A DNA stretch of 64,000 bases, taken from contig CM070710.1 of the NCBI GenBank assembly GCA_036346265.1, positions 7,807,442-7,871,441 on the forward strand, written 5' to 3'. The notes under the pieces are model-generated. The model was not told the origin of the DNA and ran no database searches. It worked only from the letters and a program-made list of their open reading frames with translations. The DNA is from Melocanna baccifera (taxonomy: Eukaryota; Streptophyta; Magnoliopsida; Poales; Poaceae). This document shows positions 12,320 to 23,475 of the stretch, piece by piece (the first letter of the stretch is position 1; every line of letters begins with the position of its first letter). The translations under genes were made by a program, and so were the position numbers.

Positions 12320-12654
12320 CTGCAACGCAAAGCCCCAAGTCAACTTACTGAACCAATCAACCTCAAAGCAATAGAGCAAACCGAGAAGGTAACTGCAGTG
12401 CGGCACAAGCCGGCTCTCGATCGGCAAAACCTACTCGAGCGGAGGCAGAACCGAACCACATTGTAGCGCAGTCCGAGAAGTGGATGAACCGAGGCGAAGG
12501 TAAGAACCCAAAAGGCGTAACACAAGGCCACCTCGGAGAATCCCAAAATGCGAAATGGGAGATCGCCTCACGAAGGCTGCTCTCAGCACGAGAACAAACA
12601 ACAGACGGAAGGGGAATGTAGCAAAGGAAACGCAGAAGAGAGAACCATCCCGAA

Positions 12655-13050
12655 GCGGAGAATCGGCACATACTATAGTTTATTTGAGACGACGGGAGCG
12701 ATCGACGCGGCGGCGGAGGGTCATTCTTGCTGCCGCCGGTAAGTCGACGGGCGGAGGGAGGTCGAGATCAGAGAGGACGCAGAGCAGGGAGTCCGGGCTA
12801 CACACCGGATCTGGGGGAGGGGGAATCGGCACATACTGTAGTTTCGCCGAGGCGGCGGGGAGCAGTACTGACGCGGGCCGCGGAGGGGTCAGCTGCCGCT
12901 GCCCCGGTAAGTTGGCGGGGGGGAGGGAGGCCGAGATCGGAGCGGGCGCAGAGCAGGGAGGCTGGGCTACACGCCGGATCTGGGGGGGAGGGGGAGCAGT
13001 GCTGATGCAGGTGGCGGAGGCAACCGCGTAGGAGGCAGGTGAGGCGGCGG
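12655..13050. repeat. Tandem duplication of a GC-rich 167-bp unit
   Basis: Two diverged copies (about 12660-12826 and 12827-12992) and the start of a third. Each runs AATCGGCACATACT(A/G)TAGTTT..., then GGTAAGT(C/T)GGCGGG, GAGATC(A/G)GAG, GCAGAGCAGGGAG and GGGCTACAC(A/G)CCGGATCTGGGG. It lies in the GC-rich 5' part of the Helitron-like segment. Confidence 0.8.
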
Positions 13051-13340
13051 TGTGGTGCGGAGAAAGCAGATGCGCAAGCCACGCGCCACGAGGAAATGGA
13101 CGCGAACGTTCGCGAGGACGCATGCGCGAGACGCAGAGGTGAACGGGCGGATGGCAGCGCTGGCGAGATCGGACAAGCGAGCGAAAGGCGTAGCGAGGAA
13201 GCCGTAGCGCGCTACTCAGCTGGGCAGGAGCGTTCGCGCGGACGCTCGCACGGCGCGCACACACACGCGTCGCAGCCAGAGCGCAGGGGCCGACGTGGCA
13301 TGCGCGAGGAGCCATGAATCCCCCCGCTTTAATATAGGGA

Positions 13341-16325
13341 TTATGTACAGGATCCTTTACACATGCATGCACCTAACCATATGAATTACGTACTGTTCAA
13401 ATTAATATTAATTGTCTTCACAGTACATCTATATTCTCTAGAGTCTAGTCACTCGGGTCCTTTCAAAACAAATGCTGGCTGAAAACTCATCAAACCTTGC
13501 GGCAGTACAAGTTAAACCTTTTAATTTTCTAACTCTGTGCCGGTAAGATCAGCTGCTGATTAAATCAGAATGCTCCACTGCCTTATGATGTTTTAATCTA
13601 TGTCCTTCTCGATCTGGAATACTGAAAAACCAAGGTTGCATTTCCCCTTTTCTGAGAATGTAACTAGTATGCCGGTTTTCGGTGCATTTTCAATTAACTC
13701 GTTTTTATTTTAGCTTTTTTCTATTCTATTCAACTTTTGTACATCCTAAACCCTTCAAATCCTTAATTTCAAAGTTTTAGTGGGTATTCACTAAAATCCG
13801 TCTGAAACCGACCATAGCTGCCATGACTGGTATGGCCGGTTCCAGTGGCAACCAGCTGGTTACCACCTCGAAATTGAACCCTGCTGAGAACAACTTCATG
13901 GAGATTATGAAAATACAAATATATGTTCCGAAGTCCCGCAAATATATATATGTGATGCGTAGTGCTTCCTTGCTCTGTAAAAAATAAACTGCACAGATCT
14001 TAAATCAATATGAATAGTAGGGGAGTATTGGATATGTGTAGATTGCGCCCACAATTTGCATTGTTAAAAAGCAGTTTTTTACTTTTTAGAATAGCTTGCA
14101 AAATAAAATGTGATTGATCAATACCATGTAGGAATTATAGATAATGGAGCCAAATGTAAAACTTTCATTGATGAAGAAAAATATGCTAATTTTGCATTGG
14201 TTACCAAGTTCATAGTTGGTGTATAGGTGTTGATCAATACCAAGATTTATGCCCTCAATAGATGTTGATCTAGTGGATCTCATCGCTCGCCCTCTCTCCC
14301 ATACATCCAGAAACACTTGAATGTTAAGAGCAAATCCCTTTAGTTTTATGTTTTCACTTTCTTGCATGGACTTAAGTCCAAAGTTTACATTTAAGAAAAT
14401 AATTTGGGTCCGCACCTAGTGCAAAATAATTTGGGTCCGCACCTAGTGCATAGGAGTTGTAACAGATAATTTTCTTCCTTCCAGCAAACATGATATAAAC
14501 ATGTAGTATGAAATATTATTGTGGAGTACTGTAATGTTTTGGATCAGGTAAACAATGCGATGTTTGTCTTTTGATCTTGTGGAGGGTCCCGTTGTGCCTT
14601 TTTTTCACGGTTACACCATGTGTAAGGCATGGACGCTTCAGAGTTGTAAAGCTTTTGGATGACCCTTCTGCAGCCGTGCTCCGGTAACATGGTATTCTTT
14701 TAGGCTGTGAATGATAGTTTTTAGTTACATCTAATAGCTTTTAGCTATGCTTTTCAATACGACTACTTAAGAAATTGTTTAGAAAATCTACTTTAAGAAA
14801 ATATCTTGTTTTGACGTTTAGTATTTCGACTTGGAAAGAAGTCAAAAGTTAAAAAAGAATATGACCAACCTCTGCTTAGTGTAACACGTCAGCAGCAGCC
14901 AGAAATGGCTTTTGTGGGAGAAGACAACGGCGGCGGTGCCGACCAAGTTGAATATATGTGGAATGGAGCAACGCAGTAATGCTGTGGTGCTATGCGTGGA
15001 CAGTGACACACGTTTAAATGATTCCTACTAGATATAGAGGCAGAAGATGGTAAATAACCGAATCTCCCAATGTCTGAACTGTTGAGCTTTTTAATGGGGA
15101 AGGGTAATTTTAGAAATAATATCTCTTCTTTTCAGTTTTTAAAAACTATTTTTTAATTTTTCTACAATAACTTTCAAACAAATTATTTTTTCAAGCAGAA
15201 ATTTATAAGTTGATTGTAGTACACACTGTAACTTCATTTATATCGACCAAAACTACACGTAAATTTTTGTTACTCCGTATTCGCTCTCACAAACAATTCA
15301 AAAGTTATAAGCTACAACTAAAAACCGAAGTAAAAAAAAAAGCAGGTCCACAATATGAAATGGCAGTGTATTTTCTTGATGTGAGATGTATTTTTGTGGC
15401 AATTAAATGGGATTGGGACATGGAGGGTGTCTCTACAAAACGAGGAACTTTTCATAAATAATAACCAGATTAAATGGTATTTCACTCCTCCCACACCAGA
15501 TTTGCAAACGAGGATAGATGACAAGGGAATGTTAACCATCGAAGCGAAAAGTGAAGAGTGGCCACTCTTTCTGTTTGCAGCAGCCACCTACGGATAAGTA
15601 ACCTCTGAGATGTTGTATTCTTGTAACTAGGTGAGAAAGCATAACGGCACGCCGTGCTAGATATCATGGAAATTTAAGTTAAAGCAAAAAAAATTAAAAG
15701 CAAGGATTCGTACGTATTTACAGAGAAAATGAGAGTTTTTTTTGAAAAAATAAAGATCTATATATAAAAAAATAAAGATTTGTACGTAATTTAGAAAGCG
15801 CAGAAGTCTTTTTCGCAAAAAATATGATGTTGCAGGGGGAGGCCGGGACCCAGTCTTAATATACGGAGTATTACTACCCTGTCCAAGAAAGATGTCAGTC
15901 TTACTCTATGCACATAGTTAAGTACTATTGGAAAGATGTATAAGTCTGAAAATGCCATCCAATACAAAGTTGACTAGTGGGGCCTGCGGCCAAATTTCAG
16001 TGCTACGTTGATGGTATTGTGCAACTAGTGTGAATGCAAATTAGAAATTTCTTAGCAATTTGCCCCCGATTGTAGGATTATTTCTTCGGATTCCTACTGT
16101 ATTTAGGTTCTGTTTGCTATTGCGGTGGATTATGTTAATTTTGTTTGGTTGAGTCGCTTTTAGATATACGTGGTTGTTTGGCCAACAACTTTTTTATAAT
16201 CAAGTTGCAGACGGATATATTGTTGTGTTCTAAAAAATATATGATAAAATGCGAAAAGATAACCATTTGATAACAAAATTTTATCTACATTGAATCTAAT
16301 TTCTCAACAGATTAATATGCTTTTC
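13341..16325. other. AT-rich intergenic DNA, no gene recognised
   Basis: No convincing exon, tRNA or transposon terminus. Small ORFs (14086-14415, 15210-15461) have no family features. The stretch contains a perfect 27-bp tandem duplication at 14396-14449 and low-complexity poly-A/T runs. Confidence 0.6.
14396..14449. repeat. Perfect 27-bp tandem duplication
   Basis: Two identical adjacent copies of a unit that contains TTTGGGTCCGCACCTAGTGC. No mismatches, so it is recent or recently homogenised. Confidence 0.95.
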
Positions 16326-16640
16326 TTAGGGGGTGTTCAGAATAGCGTTGGTTTATGACTTTTTTACTGTAATTTGTTTTTTACTGTAGATGAGTTGATT
16401 TATTTGGCATAATTAAATTTTAAAACATTTAAAAATAGAAAAAACATGTTAATCCATCACAGACAATGTAAAGGAATACAGAAAAAAAGTAAAAAAACCC
16501 AAAAATAAAATAAAACAGAAAAAGACGAAATTAGTGAATAATAAAAAAAGCAAAAATTGAAAATCAGAAATTTAATTGAGCGATGTCTTAAACAAACACA
16601 ACACAACAACCGCAAATTAAACTGTTTCACGTAAAATTTC
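16326..16640 (+). mobile_element. MITE, AT-rich family copy A
   Basis: One of at least six related short elements in this window (also near 17040-17240, 22545-22735, 23186-23475, 56510-56840 and 58164-58436). Shared blocks are a GGAATAGCG/GGAATGACG-like start, TTTTTTACTGTA, TTTGGCATAATTAAATTTTAA and a (G/A)GACAATG(C/T)AAAGGAA stretch followed by an A-rich tail. No transposase. The superfamily could not be fixed because clean terminal inverted repeats were not found. Confidence 0.6.
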
Positions 16641-16860
16641 TGTGTGGGCAACTGACCATGATTGTTTATACGTTTCTCTAAAAATTACCCTAACAAGCGT
16701 TTAGCTCTCTTTATACTGTTGTTGTAGCAATAGATCTGAGCTGTGCGTTTTAGATCCAACAGGTGAGATCACCTAAATGTATGACACTGTTCACCTCTGG
16801 ATACTTCCTTCCACTTCAAACACATTGTAGAGAAAATAAAAATAAACATCTACTACCGAT

Positions 16861-17030
16861 TACTCTCTCCATCTCAAAATATAAGTTCGATATGTATATC
16901 TAGAAGATATATTATTTAAATAATATGTAAAATAAATAGATTATATTTATCTCTAATAATATGTAAAACAAATAGATTATATTTATCTCTAATAGAAATA
17001 TGGTACTATGACTCTGCTATAACGAGATTC
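16861..17030 (+). mobile_element. Stowaway-like MITE fragment
   Basis: Starts with TA then CTCTCTCCATCTCAAAATAT, one or two changes from the classic grass Stowaway end CTCCCTCCGTCTCAAAATAT. Inside is a 36-bp tandem duplication (16919-16954 and 16955-16990, one mismatch). The opposite terminus is missing, so the copy is truncated. Confidence 0.6.
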
Positions 17031-17039
17031 TGTTGCTAG

Positions 17040-17240
17040 TTTCTAGGTACTTGCTTCTTAATTTTGCCTTTTTCTGTTTTTGCTTTTTCTTTTTTTCGTT
17101 TATTCCTTTGCATTGTCCGTAATGATATTATTTTTTATTTTTTAAATTTAATTACGTAGAAAAAACTAGCAGTGATTACAGTACATTTTCAGTCGTTACA
17201 GTAAAAAAAAATCAGCAGCTTAAGCTTATAAGTCCATGGG
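17040..17240 (-). mobile_element. MITE, AT-rich family copy B
   Basis: In reverse complement this matches the family described at 16326: CTGTAATCACTGC, then an AATTAAATTTAAAAAATAAA stretch, a CGGACAATGCAAAGGAATAA stretch and an AAAAAGCAAAAAC-rich tail. It lies just upstream of the RCC1-type gene's promoter. Confidence 0.55.
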
Positions 17241-17339
17241 AACAATATCATATATGTCTATGTAATATGAACAATTATTATCAATTATAATAAATATTAT
17301 TTAAATAATATATATTTTAAATATACGTGCTAGACTTGT

Positions 17340-17863
17340 ATTGCACGATTAGCAACGACAACACTCATTTAGCAGACGTTGCTTTGACGCCACCGAACAA
17401 ATCCGTCGCCAACCAGTTCACCTCCACGCGACCGGGATAAACACACCCGGAGTGCTCACGCACTCCCAAACAACCCTGCTACGAGTGCCCGGCACGTGGG
17501 CCCCAGCGAACACCATCAGCGGGCCCACATGTCAGTGACAGCTGCAGCAAGTCCATGACACGAGCATGGGGTAGCAGGGCGGGGTGGCCGCTGCAGATTT
17601 TGCTCTCCCCGCGGCGTCGCCCTCGCCTTTGGCCCCACACTCTGACACCTCATCCCAAACACCAAGAACCAACCGACGAAAGCCGAAGGCCTCTCGTAAC
17701 AGTGTGTGTGTGTGCGCGAGAAGCACCAAAAAGGCGAAAGCAATACACAAATACACGCAGCTACCCATAGAAACAGCAACCCCTCCTTGCTTCCCTCGCC
17801 CCGTTTCTCGGTTAGATTCGCGCCTCTCCAACCTCAGGATCCCCCGATTGGTTGACTGACCCG
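17340..17863 (+). promoter_or_regulatory. Promoter / leader region of the RCC1-type gene
   Basis: An abrupt rise in GC content ahead of the first exon. Visible elements are a G-box CACGTG at 17493-17498 directly followed by GGGCCC, and a second GGGCCCACATGT at 17521, similar to the site II/TCP elements found in many housekeeping plant promoters. No clear TATA box, which fits this class. The transcription start is not determined; purine-rich sequence at 17695-17760 could already be leader. Confidence 0.5.
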
Positions 17864-17923
17864 ATGGTGTCCGTGGTTGCGTGCCCCCTGATCCTTACCC
17901 TGACAGTTCAATTCTTGTCCTGA
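17864..17923 (+). other. Upstream ORF in the 5' leader (19 codons)
   Basis: ATG at 17864, stop TGA at 17921-17923, in the likely first non-coding exon of the RCC1-type gene. A further uORF starts at 18816, just after the leader intron's acceptor. It is in frame with the main ATG but stops at 18876-18878. Whether either is translated is unknown. Confidence 0.3.
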
Positions 17924-17957
17924 GTCCCGACTCCGCGGACGGGGGGCAATTTTGGGG

Positions 17958-18814
17958 GTAAGGATTCCTTGGATTCTTGTGGAGTCGGGAGATTCTCTGT
18001 GGTTCTTGGGTGTTCGCTTGGATGATCCGAGCCGATCATGATCATCGTGGGGGTGATGATCCTGGCGCTGTTTTGTGGTTCTGATTGGTGAATTGTGCTC
18101 AAAGATGAGATTTTTTTTCTCAATTCTGGTGTCTCTTCACCAGAATCCAAGCAAATAGCATGGATCCTTTGTTCTTTGGTCCAATTGAGGTCTTCCTTTG
18201 CTGATAGACTGTTAGTGGGCATGATCTTTCTGACACCGATGATGCAGTTGGAATCTTGCTTGTGTGCAGTGTTGGTGAACTGAGGGTATTGTTGATCGGA
18301 TAGGATAAGAAAGGTAGACTTTTGGGGGTGTAGTTTGGGGGAATATGCTTTCTTTGTGAGGGGTCGCAGTGGTACCTTGTCCTTGGCCATTTCCATGGTC
18401 CTCTTCTGCGTCAAGCTTCCTGCAATATCTTCTTGGTGCAAGCCTGACAACCGGCTATAGTGCTCTTGATTGGGTCTGGGTACTGTTTGAGATTTGAGTT
18501 GTTTTCGTCCTTCTTTTCCTTGATTTGTGGAGCTTGTTTTGCATCTGATTGTGTCCCAGAAGAATATGGCATCTCTTTCTGTTTGATTCCATTGACTTTG
18601 GGAATGCTTCCAATGATACAAATTCTTTAGTTGTTTGTTTATGTGTTGGAAGGATTCTTTCTCATCCACCTTTCTGATTTGGGTGAACAATATAACAAAA
18701 TTGTGCTAAACAAAACTAATGTGTGTAATGTGTTGATGAGCTTGTTAGGGAAGTAACCCACAATCAATGATTGTAGTTACATGTCATGTTATATTAATGC
18801 ATTTCACATTGCAG
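17958..18814 (+). other. Probable intron in the 5' leader
   Basis: GTAAGG at 17958 and a TTTCACATTGCAG acceptor ending at 18814 bound an AT/T-rich stretch between a GC-rich leader and the exon carrying the start codon. Leader introns of this size are common in plant housekeeping genes. The minus-strand 260-codon ORF at 17908-18690 lies almost wholly within it and has no recognisable features. The exact donor is uncertain. Confidence 0.45.
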
Positions 18815-18917
18815 AATGGTCCTGTATTTTAATGCACTCTGGTGTGGAGGCTTGAGGCCAGGGGCACCACAAGTTTGAGTTAAAAGCATAGGGCAGTGCA
18901 AGTTCCAGACGTGGCGG

Positions 18918-21914
18918 ATGGACGCCACAACGAGCAGCGGAGCTTCCTCTTCTCTCCCCCTCCATCTCATCGTAGATGAGACGCTTGCCCTTGTTTCTCC
19001 ATTGCAGCAATCATTTCAACGGTCACAGCGTCATTGCTTTGGCAACTCTGCTCCTGGGGAATTCCCCTTGGCTGCAAACCCGTCAATTGTCCTCCATGTA
19101 CTCACATCATGCAATCTAGAACCTGAGGACCTCGCTCACTTGGAGGCAAGTAGAGTTTTATTGTTTTTCTCCAATGTAGAATTGATATTGCCGCTTATGT
19201 TCTTTGTGCTTGTGTTAGGCAACATGCACGTTTTTCAGGAAGCCTGCCAATTTCCCTCCAGATTTCCAGTTGTCAATGTCAGAGCTTGCAGCGTTGGATA
19301 TGTGTCAGAAACGGGCAATATTTAAGCCTATGACTGCACAAGAAAGAGAACTGTTTAAGCAATGCTGCGGCGGGAGTTGGAAGCTAGTTCTTAGGTTTAT
19401 AATGGCAGGTGAAGCATGTTGCCGGAGAGAAAAATCTCAGGCAATTGCTGGACCTGGTCATAGCATCGTTGTGACAACAAGCGGTGCTGTGTATACTTTT
19501 GGGTCCAACAACACTGGTCAACTTGGCCATGGCAGTTTAGAAGAGGAATGGAGACCGCGGCTCATCAGGTGCTTCTAAAATCAACAGTTATTATAGCTAT
19601 AATCATGACACACATGTCGCCGAATAGACTGATAAACATCTGTTGGTTTTCTTGAAGATCATTGCAGGGGATTAGAATTATTCAAGCGGCAGCAGGAGCA
19701 GGACGGACAATGCTCGTCAGTGATGCTGGTAGGGTGTATGCATTTGGAAAGGATTCCTTTGGAGAAGTGGAATATGGAGTGCAAGGTTCTAGGGTTGTGA
19801 CTACACCACAGATGGTAGAATCATTGAAGGACATATACATTGTCCAGGCAGCAGTTGGGAACTTCTTCACTGCAGTGTTATCTCGGGAGGGTCGTGTATA
19901 TACATTTTCTTGGGGGAATGACATGAAACTTGGTCATCAGACAGAGCCAAACGATGTGCTGCCTCATCTTCTCACAGGTCCTCTTGAGAACATTCCAGTT
20001 GTGCAGATAGCTGCAGGCTACTGCTATCTCCTCGCTCTGGCATGCCAACCAAGTGGCATGTAAGATTTTTAGCCCAAACATGCAATTTTTGATCAACTCT
20101 GTGATGTCTGACACAGTGACATGCTATTTTTTACAAAGAGAAAACTTCTCATTTGCATTTAGCCTCACACGTTAGTTTTGGCTAATTTTATGATGGTGAA
20201 GCTAATAGGTGAATTAAGGTTAAGAAAATAAATTTCTGTAGAAATCAAACCCTTTGACATGAGAGCGAGAGAGAATGAAAAGGTAGCTGTTTACATAGGA
20301 AAGGTTGGTTTACTCTATTTAAATACTATTTTTAAATGTGCCAACATTTGAATACAGTGAATAACCCTAGAAAAAGAGTCTGGAATGATAAGCTGAAATT
20401 AGTGAAAAAGAAAACTAATCTCTCCTATTCTAATGTAACTAACACTTATTTTCTTTTGACATTCACGATGAATTCATGTTGTGCTTTGATAGGACAGGAG
20501 AAATAGCAGGCAAGTTTCGATTTTTCTTGATCATAGCATTTGCTATATATGACTACCTTCAATAACTTGATTCCATTCCAATGTTTTGGTCTCAATTATA
20601 TTGCAGGTCTGTTTATTCTGTTGGTTGTGGTTTAGGAGGGAAGCTTGGCCATGGTTCTCGAACTGATGAGAAATACCCTAGATTGATTGAGCAGTTCCAG
20701 ACTTTGAACATACAGCCAGTGGTGGTTGCTGCTGGTGCTTGGCATGCTGCTGTTGTAGGCAAGGATGGACGTGTTTGCACTTGGGGATGGGGGCGTTACG
20801 GCTGTTTGGGTCATGGTAATGAGGAATGTGAGCCTGTTCCCAAGGTAGTTGAGGCCTTGAGTGGTGTGAAGGCTGTCCATGTAGCAACTGGAGATTACAC
20901 CACATTTGTTGTATCTGATAAAGGTGATGTTTACTCTTTTGGATGCGGTGAATCGTCAAGTCTTGGCCACAACACTATAACTGAGGTTAGGCACTGTTCT
21001 GGTTTGACTACTTGAAGTTATTTAACAGAAACATGCTGTTTTATTTTCATTCTGCTTTACATTAGTACTAGCTTGTCAATGTCTTGTGATTCTTTTAGTA
21101 GTTTCATAGTTTCCTTTTTATAAGCCACATAAGGAATATAATTTTCCAATTGAACACTAGTAACTACCATGAATGTGCACCATTCTACAAGAATTATCTA
21201 GGTTTTTGTTGATGTTAGATGCTTGGCGACAAATTCTTCTATTCAATGACACTAACATCTGTATTGCCTGTATTGCAATATACTGGTGTTATCTCTTTTA
21301 GTGTTGTTGTTTCGTCAGAGTATTGACCAGAAATATCATCTTATTTTTTCACAAGATTGTGCCATTCCTGTGTTTCATGTGATGTAAGTAACCAGGGTTT
21401 ATTAACGAGAGATTATGAATGACTGTGCAATTTCGTCTTATTTTGTTGTTTGCCTGTTCACTCAACCTTTCTCACACTGATAATCGTCAGTAAGTAGAAT
21501 TTAGTTTCACAAGTAGGAAGCTATTTACTCTGTCATGTAAGAAGGAAGCAAAAAATTTGCTCATATTCCTTTTGCTAGTTGTAACTTCTTTTTTTCTGCC
21601 CAAGTTAGAATCAATAAGCATTTTTTTACCATCCCTGCTGCTGAATCTGAATGCAATGTTTTTTCCAGGGTAACAACAGGCACACTAACGTGCTTAGCCC
21701 TGAGTTGGTGACTTCTTTGAAGAGAACTAATGAAAGGGTGGTGCAAATCAGTCTTACGAATTCCATATATTGGAATGCACATACATTTGCACTGACAGAT
21801 TCAGGGAAACTCTACGCATTTGGTGCAGGTGACAAAGGGCAGCTAGGTACTGAACTTGTTGTGCAGCAAAGTGAGAGGGGTACCCCAGAGCGGGTTGAAA
21901 TTGACATCAATTAG
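18918..21914 (+). CDS. RCC1/UVR8-type beta-propeller repeat protein
   Basis: Five coding exons, all in frame: 18918-19145, 19219-19568, 19658-20059, 20607-20985 and 21669-21914 (1605 nt, 534 residues). Residues 1 to about 148 form an N-terminal region with an ECDLA/ATCTFF..PANFPPDF-type stretch, conserved in plant homologues. From about 150 to the end come seven RCC1 blades, each with a Y.FG...GQLGHG-type core: YTFGSNNTGQLGHG, YAFGKDSFGEVEYG, YTFSWGNDMKLGH, YSVGCGLGGKLGHG, CTWGWGRYGCLGHG, YSFGCGESSSLGHN and YAFGAGDKGQLG. The family makes seven-bladed propellers used for protein binding; some act as Ran exchange factors or UV-B receptors. This protein lacks evidence for either specific role. 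Intron 1 (19146-19218) needs a GC donor, GCAAGT; introns 2-4 are GT-AG. No frameshift or stop, so likely functional. Confidence 0.92.
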
Positions 21915-22260
21915 GTCCAATTGCAACACCACTGCCTCCTTTTCACTCCAAATGCACTCTTCTAACCTTCACTTTATAATTCTTTGCGTTGCACATGTAG
22001 TTTGTGGCCCGTACAGCCTCATCCTGCACCGCAGCTGATCCTTGTAAAAATAGTTACCAGCAAGCAAACGATATGTTGTTTATATGATTGGTTCGCTTTA
22101 GAAAACTTGTGTATATGATTGTCATGTAAATATAACAATCAGGTCTCATTGCCAGTTCCTTCAAACATAAGCAGCTAGCTTGTGATTGACAATTTAACAT
22201 GTTATGAAATTTACCTTACTATGAAGCTTTCATCAATGTATATATTTCTAGTTTCTTGAC
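21915..22260 (+). other. Probable 3' UTR of the RCC1-type gene
   Basis: T-rich sequence after the stop codon with several TTGTAAA / TGTAAAT words near 22040-22130, the type of loose signal used for plant polyadenylation. The exact end cannot be set from sequence. Confidence 0.35.
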
Positions 22261-22544
22261 ATTCTTGTGGGAACGGTACAAGTGTAAATTCGGACTCGTG
22301 TGCTGCTTGCTAAGATAAAAGCCTACTGACATTCATGTTTCTGCCCATAGGATCAAATATTCAACTAGTTTTGTGTTTGTTGCTTGTCTTCAACTCAAAG
22401 GAAACCCATACGACCACTTCAATATGTTAGATCATTACATCACGGGTAAAGTTGATGCTAGCTAGCCTATGTGGTATCTGGGCATCGTGGTCATCGCGGA
22501 ATGCACGGAAACACCGGAAAGCGCCATGTGGCCATGTGTATTCA

Positions 22545-22735
22545 GCACGCGTCGATTAATTTTATAACGTATGTTAATTTTTTCTATAAAAAATAAAAAA
22601 TTAAAAAGTTATATAGTCACAAATAATGTAAAGGAACGAGAAGAAAAAAAGACAAATTAAAATTAGAAATCGATATGTTTTAAGTAGTTTTTGGTTTAAA
22701 TAAATCGAAAGCTAAAAAAATTAGAAATTGAAGCT
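22545..22735 (+). mobile_element. MITE, AT-rich family copy C (partial)
   Basis: Contains the family's AATTTT..CTATAAAAAATAAAAAATT and CACAAATAATGTAAAGGAAC stretches but lacks a clear start. A truncated or diverged copy. Confidence 0.45.
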
Positions 22736-22865
22736 GCGTGAACAAGGCTAGCCAGTCGGCGGGCGCGTATTGATTCCAATGTGCCCGATGCTATGAGGAA
22801 TATCAAGTGGCATCCTACTCCGGTGACGATGCCGGAGTGTTTAAGGTGGTCGCGGCCAGATGACA

Positions 22866-23163
22866 CCCTCGGTGGTTGACGCTCTGATGGCGGAAGCTCT
22901 TGCTTGCAGAGATGGTATCAATCTCATTCCCGACTGACCCAACACACGCGAGTTATTGTGGAAACAGATTCTCAAAACTTGTGGCGTTGTGGAGCTCGTT
23001 TGGAGAGCGCCGTGTGGCCATTATTCGTATTTTGGCCGAAATCCAAGAGCTAAGCAGGATTTTTGTTTCTTCTAGTGTTGTTCATGTTAAACGGGACGCA
23101 AACTTGGCGGCTCATCTTTGTGCCAAGCAAAGCGTCTGTCTGGTTTGGGGTGTGTTTGGTTAA
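22866..23163 (+). pseudogene. RNase H-like (RVT_3) domain remnant
   Basis: Begins VDALMAEALACRDGINLIPD, then continues after a frameshift near 22935 with TRVIVETDSQNLVALW and ends VVHVKRDANLAAHLCAK before a stop. This order (E..A...G, then ETDSQ.LV, then H.KR.AN..AH.LA) is that of plant RVT_3 RNase H-like domains, common in LINE-derived sequences. The frameshift and missing upstream part mark it as a remnant. Confidence 0.65.
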
Positions 23164-23185
23164 ACCAGATTCCAGATCTCTTAGA

Positions 23186-23475
23186 GGGTGATCGGAATAG
23201 CGATAACTTTTAGTTTTTGCTGAAAAAATATAGTAGCTGGTTGAAAAAATACTGTAACTGAGTTGGTTTATTACGTATAATTAAATTTTAAAAAATTTAA
23301 AAATAAAAACGTTGTACTAAATTAGAGCGGACGATGCAAAGGAACGTGAGAAAAAAAACAAAACAAAAAAACGAAATTTTTTTACTGTAGTAGGTACTAT
23401 AGCTACAGTGCCTGCTGCAGTGATTTTTAAACTGCCGCTCAAGCCAGTGAACGGAAGCTGAGCGAGGCCTTATTG
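23186..23475 (+). mobile_element. MITE, AT-rich family copy D
   Basis: Starts near GGTGATCGGAATAGCG and has AATACTGTAACTGAGTTGG, ATAATTAAATTTTAAAAAAT and GGACGATGCAAAGGAACG. It follows directly on the RNase H-like remnant. Confidence 0.6.

Larger units (their letters stand above)
7826..13340 (-). mobile_element. Helitron-like segment carrying host gene fragments
   Basis: On the minus strand the sequence at 13340 begins TCCCTATATTAAAGCGGGGG and is preceded by A. This matches the form of grass Helitron 5' ends (A|TC..., a TATATTAAAG core, then GGGGGATTC) and is followed by GC-rich sequence, as in many gene-carrying Helitrons. Downstream on the same strand lie exon pieces of two unrelated host genes, a SEC12-like protein and an aspartyl-tRNA synthetase. 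Both are broken, both are in the same orientation and both still have introns, which is the usual result of Helitron capture. I could not find the 3' CTRR end with its hairpin, so the left limit is only the last recognisable captured exon. Confidence 0.45.

Noticed and set aside
17908..18690. 260-codon ORF on the minus strand overlapping the RCC1-type gene's leader
   Set aside because: It lies almost wholly inside the probable leader intron, has no recognisable domain, and its lysine/glutamine/serine-rich make-up follows from the T/C-rich intron on the other strand.
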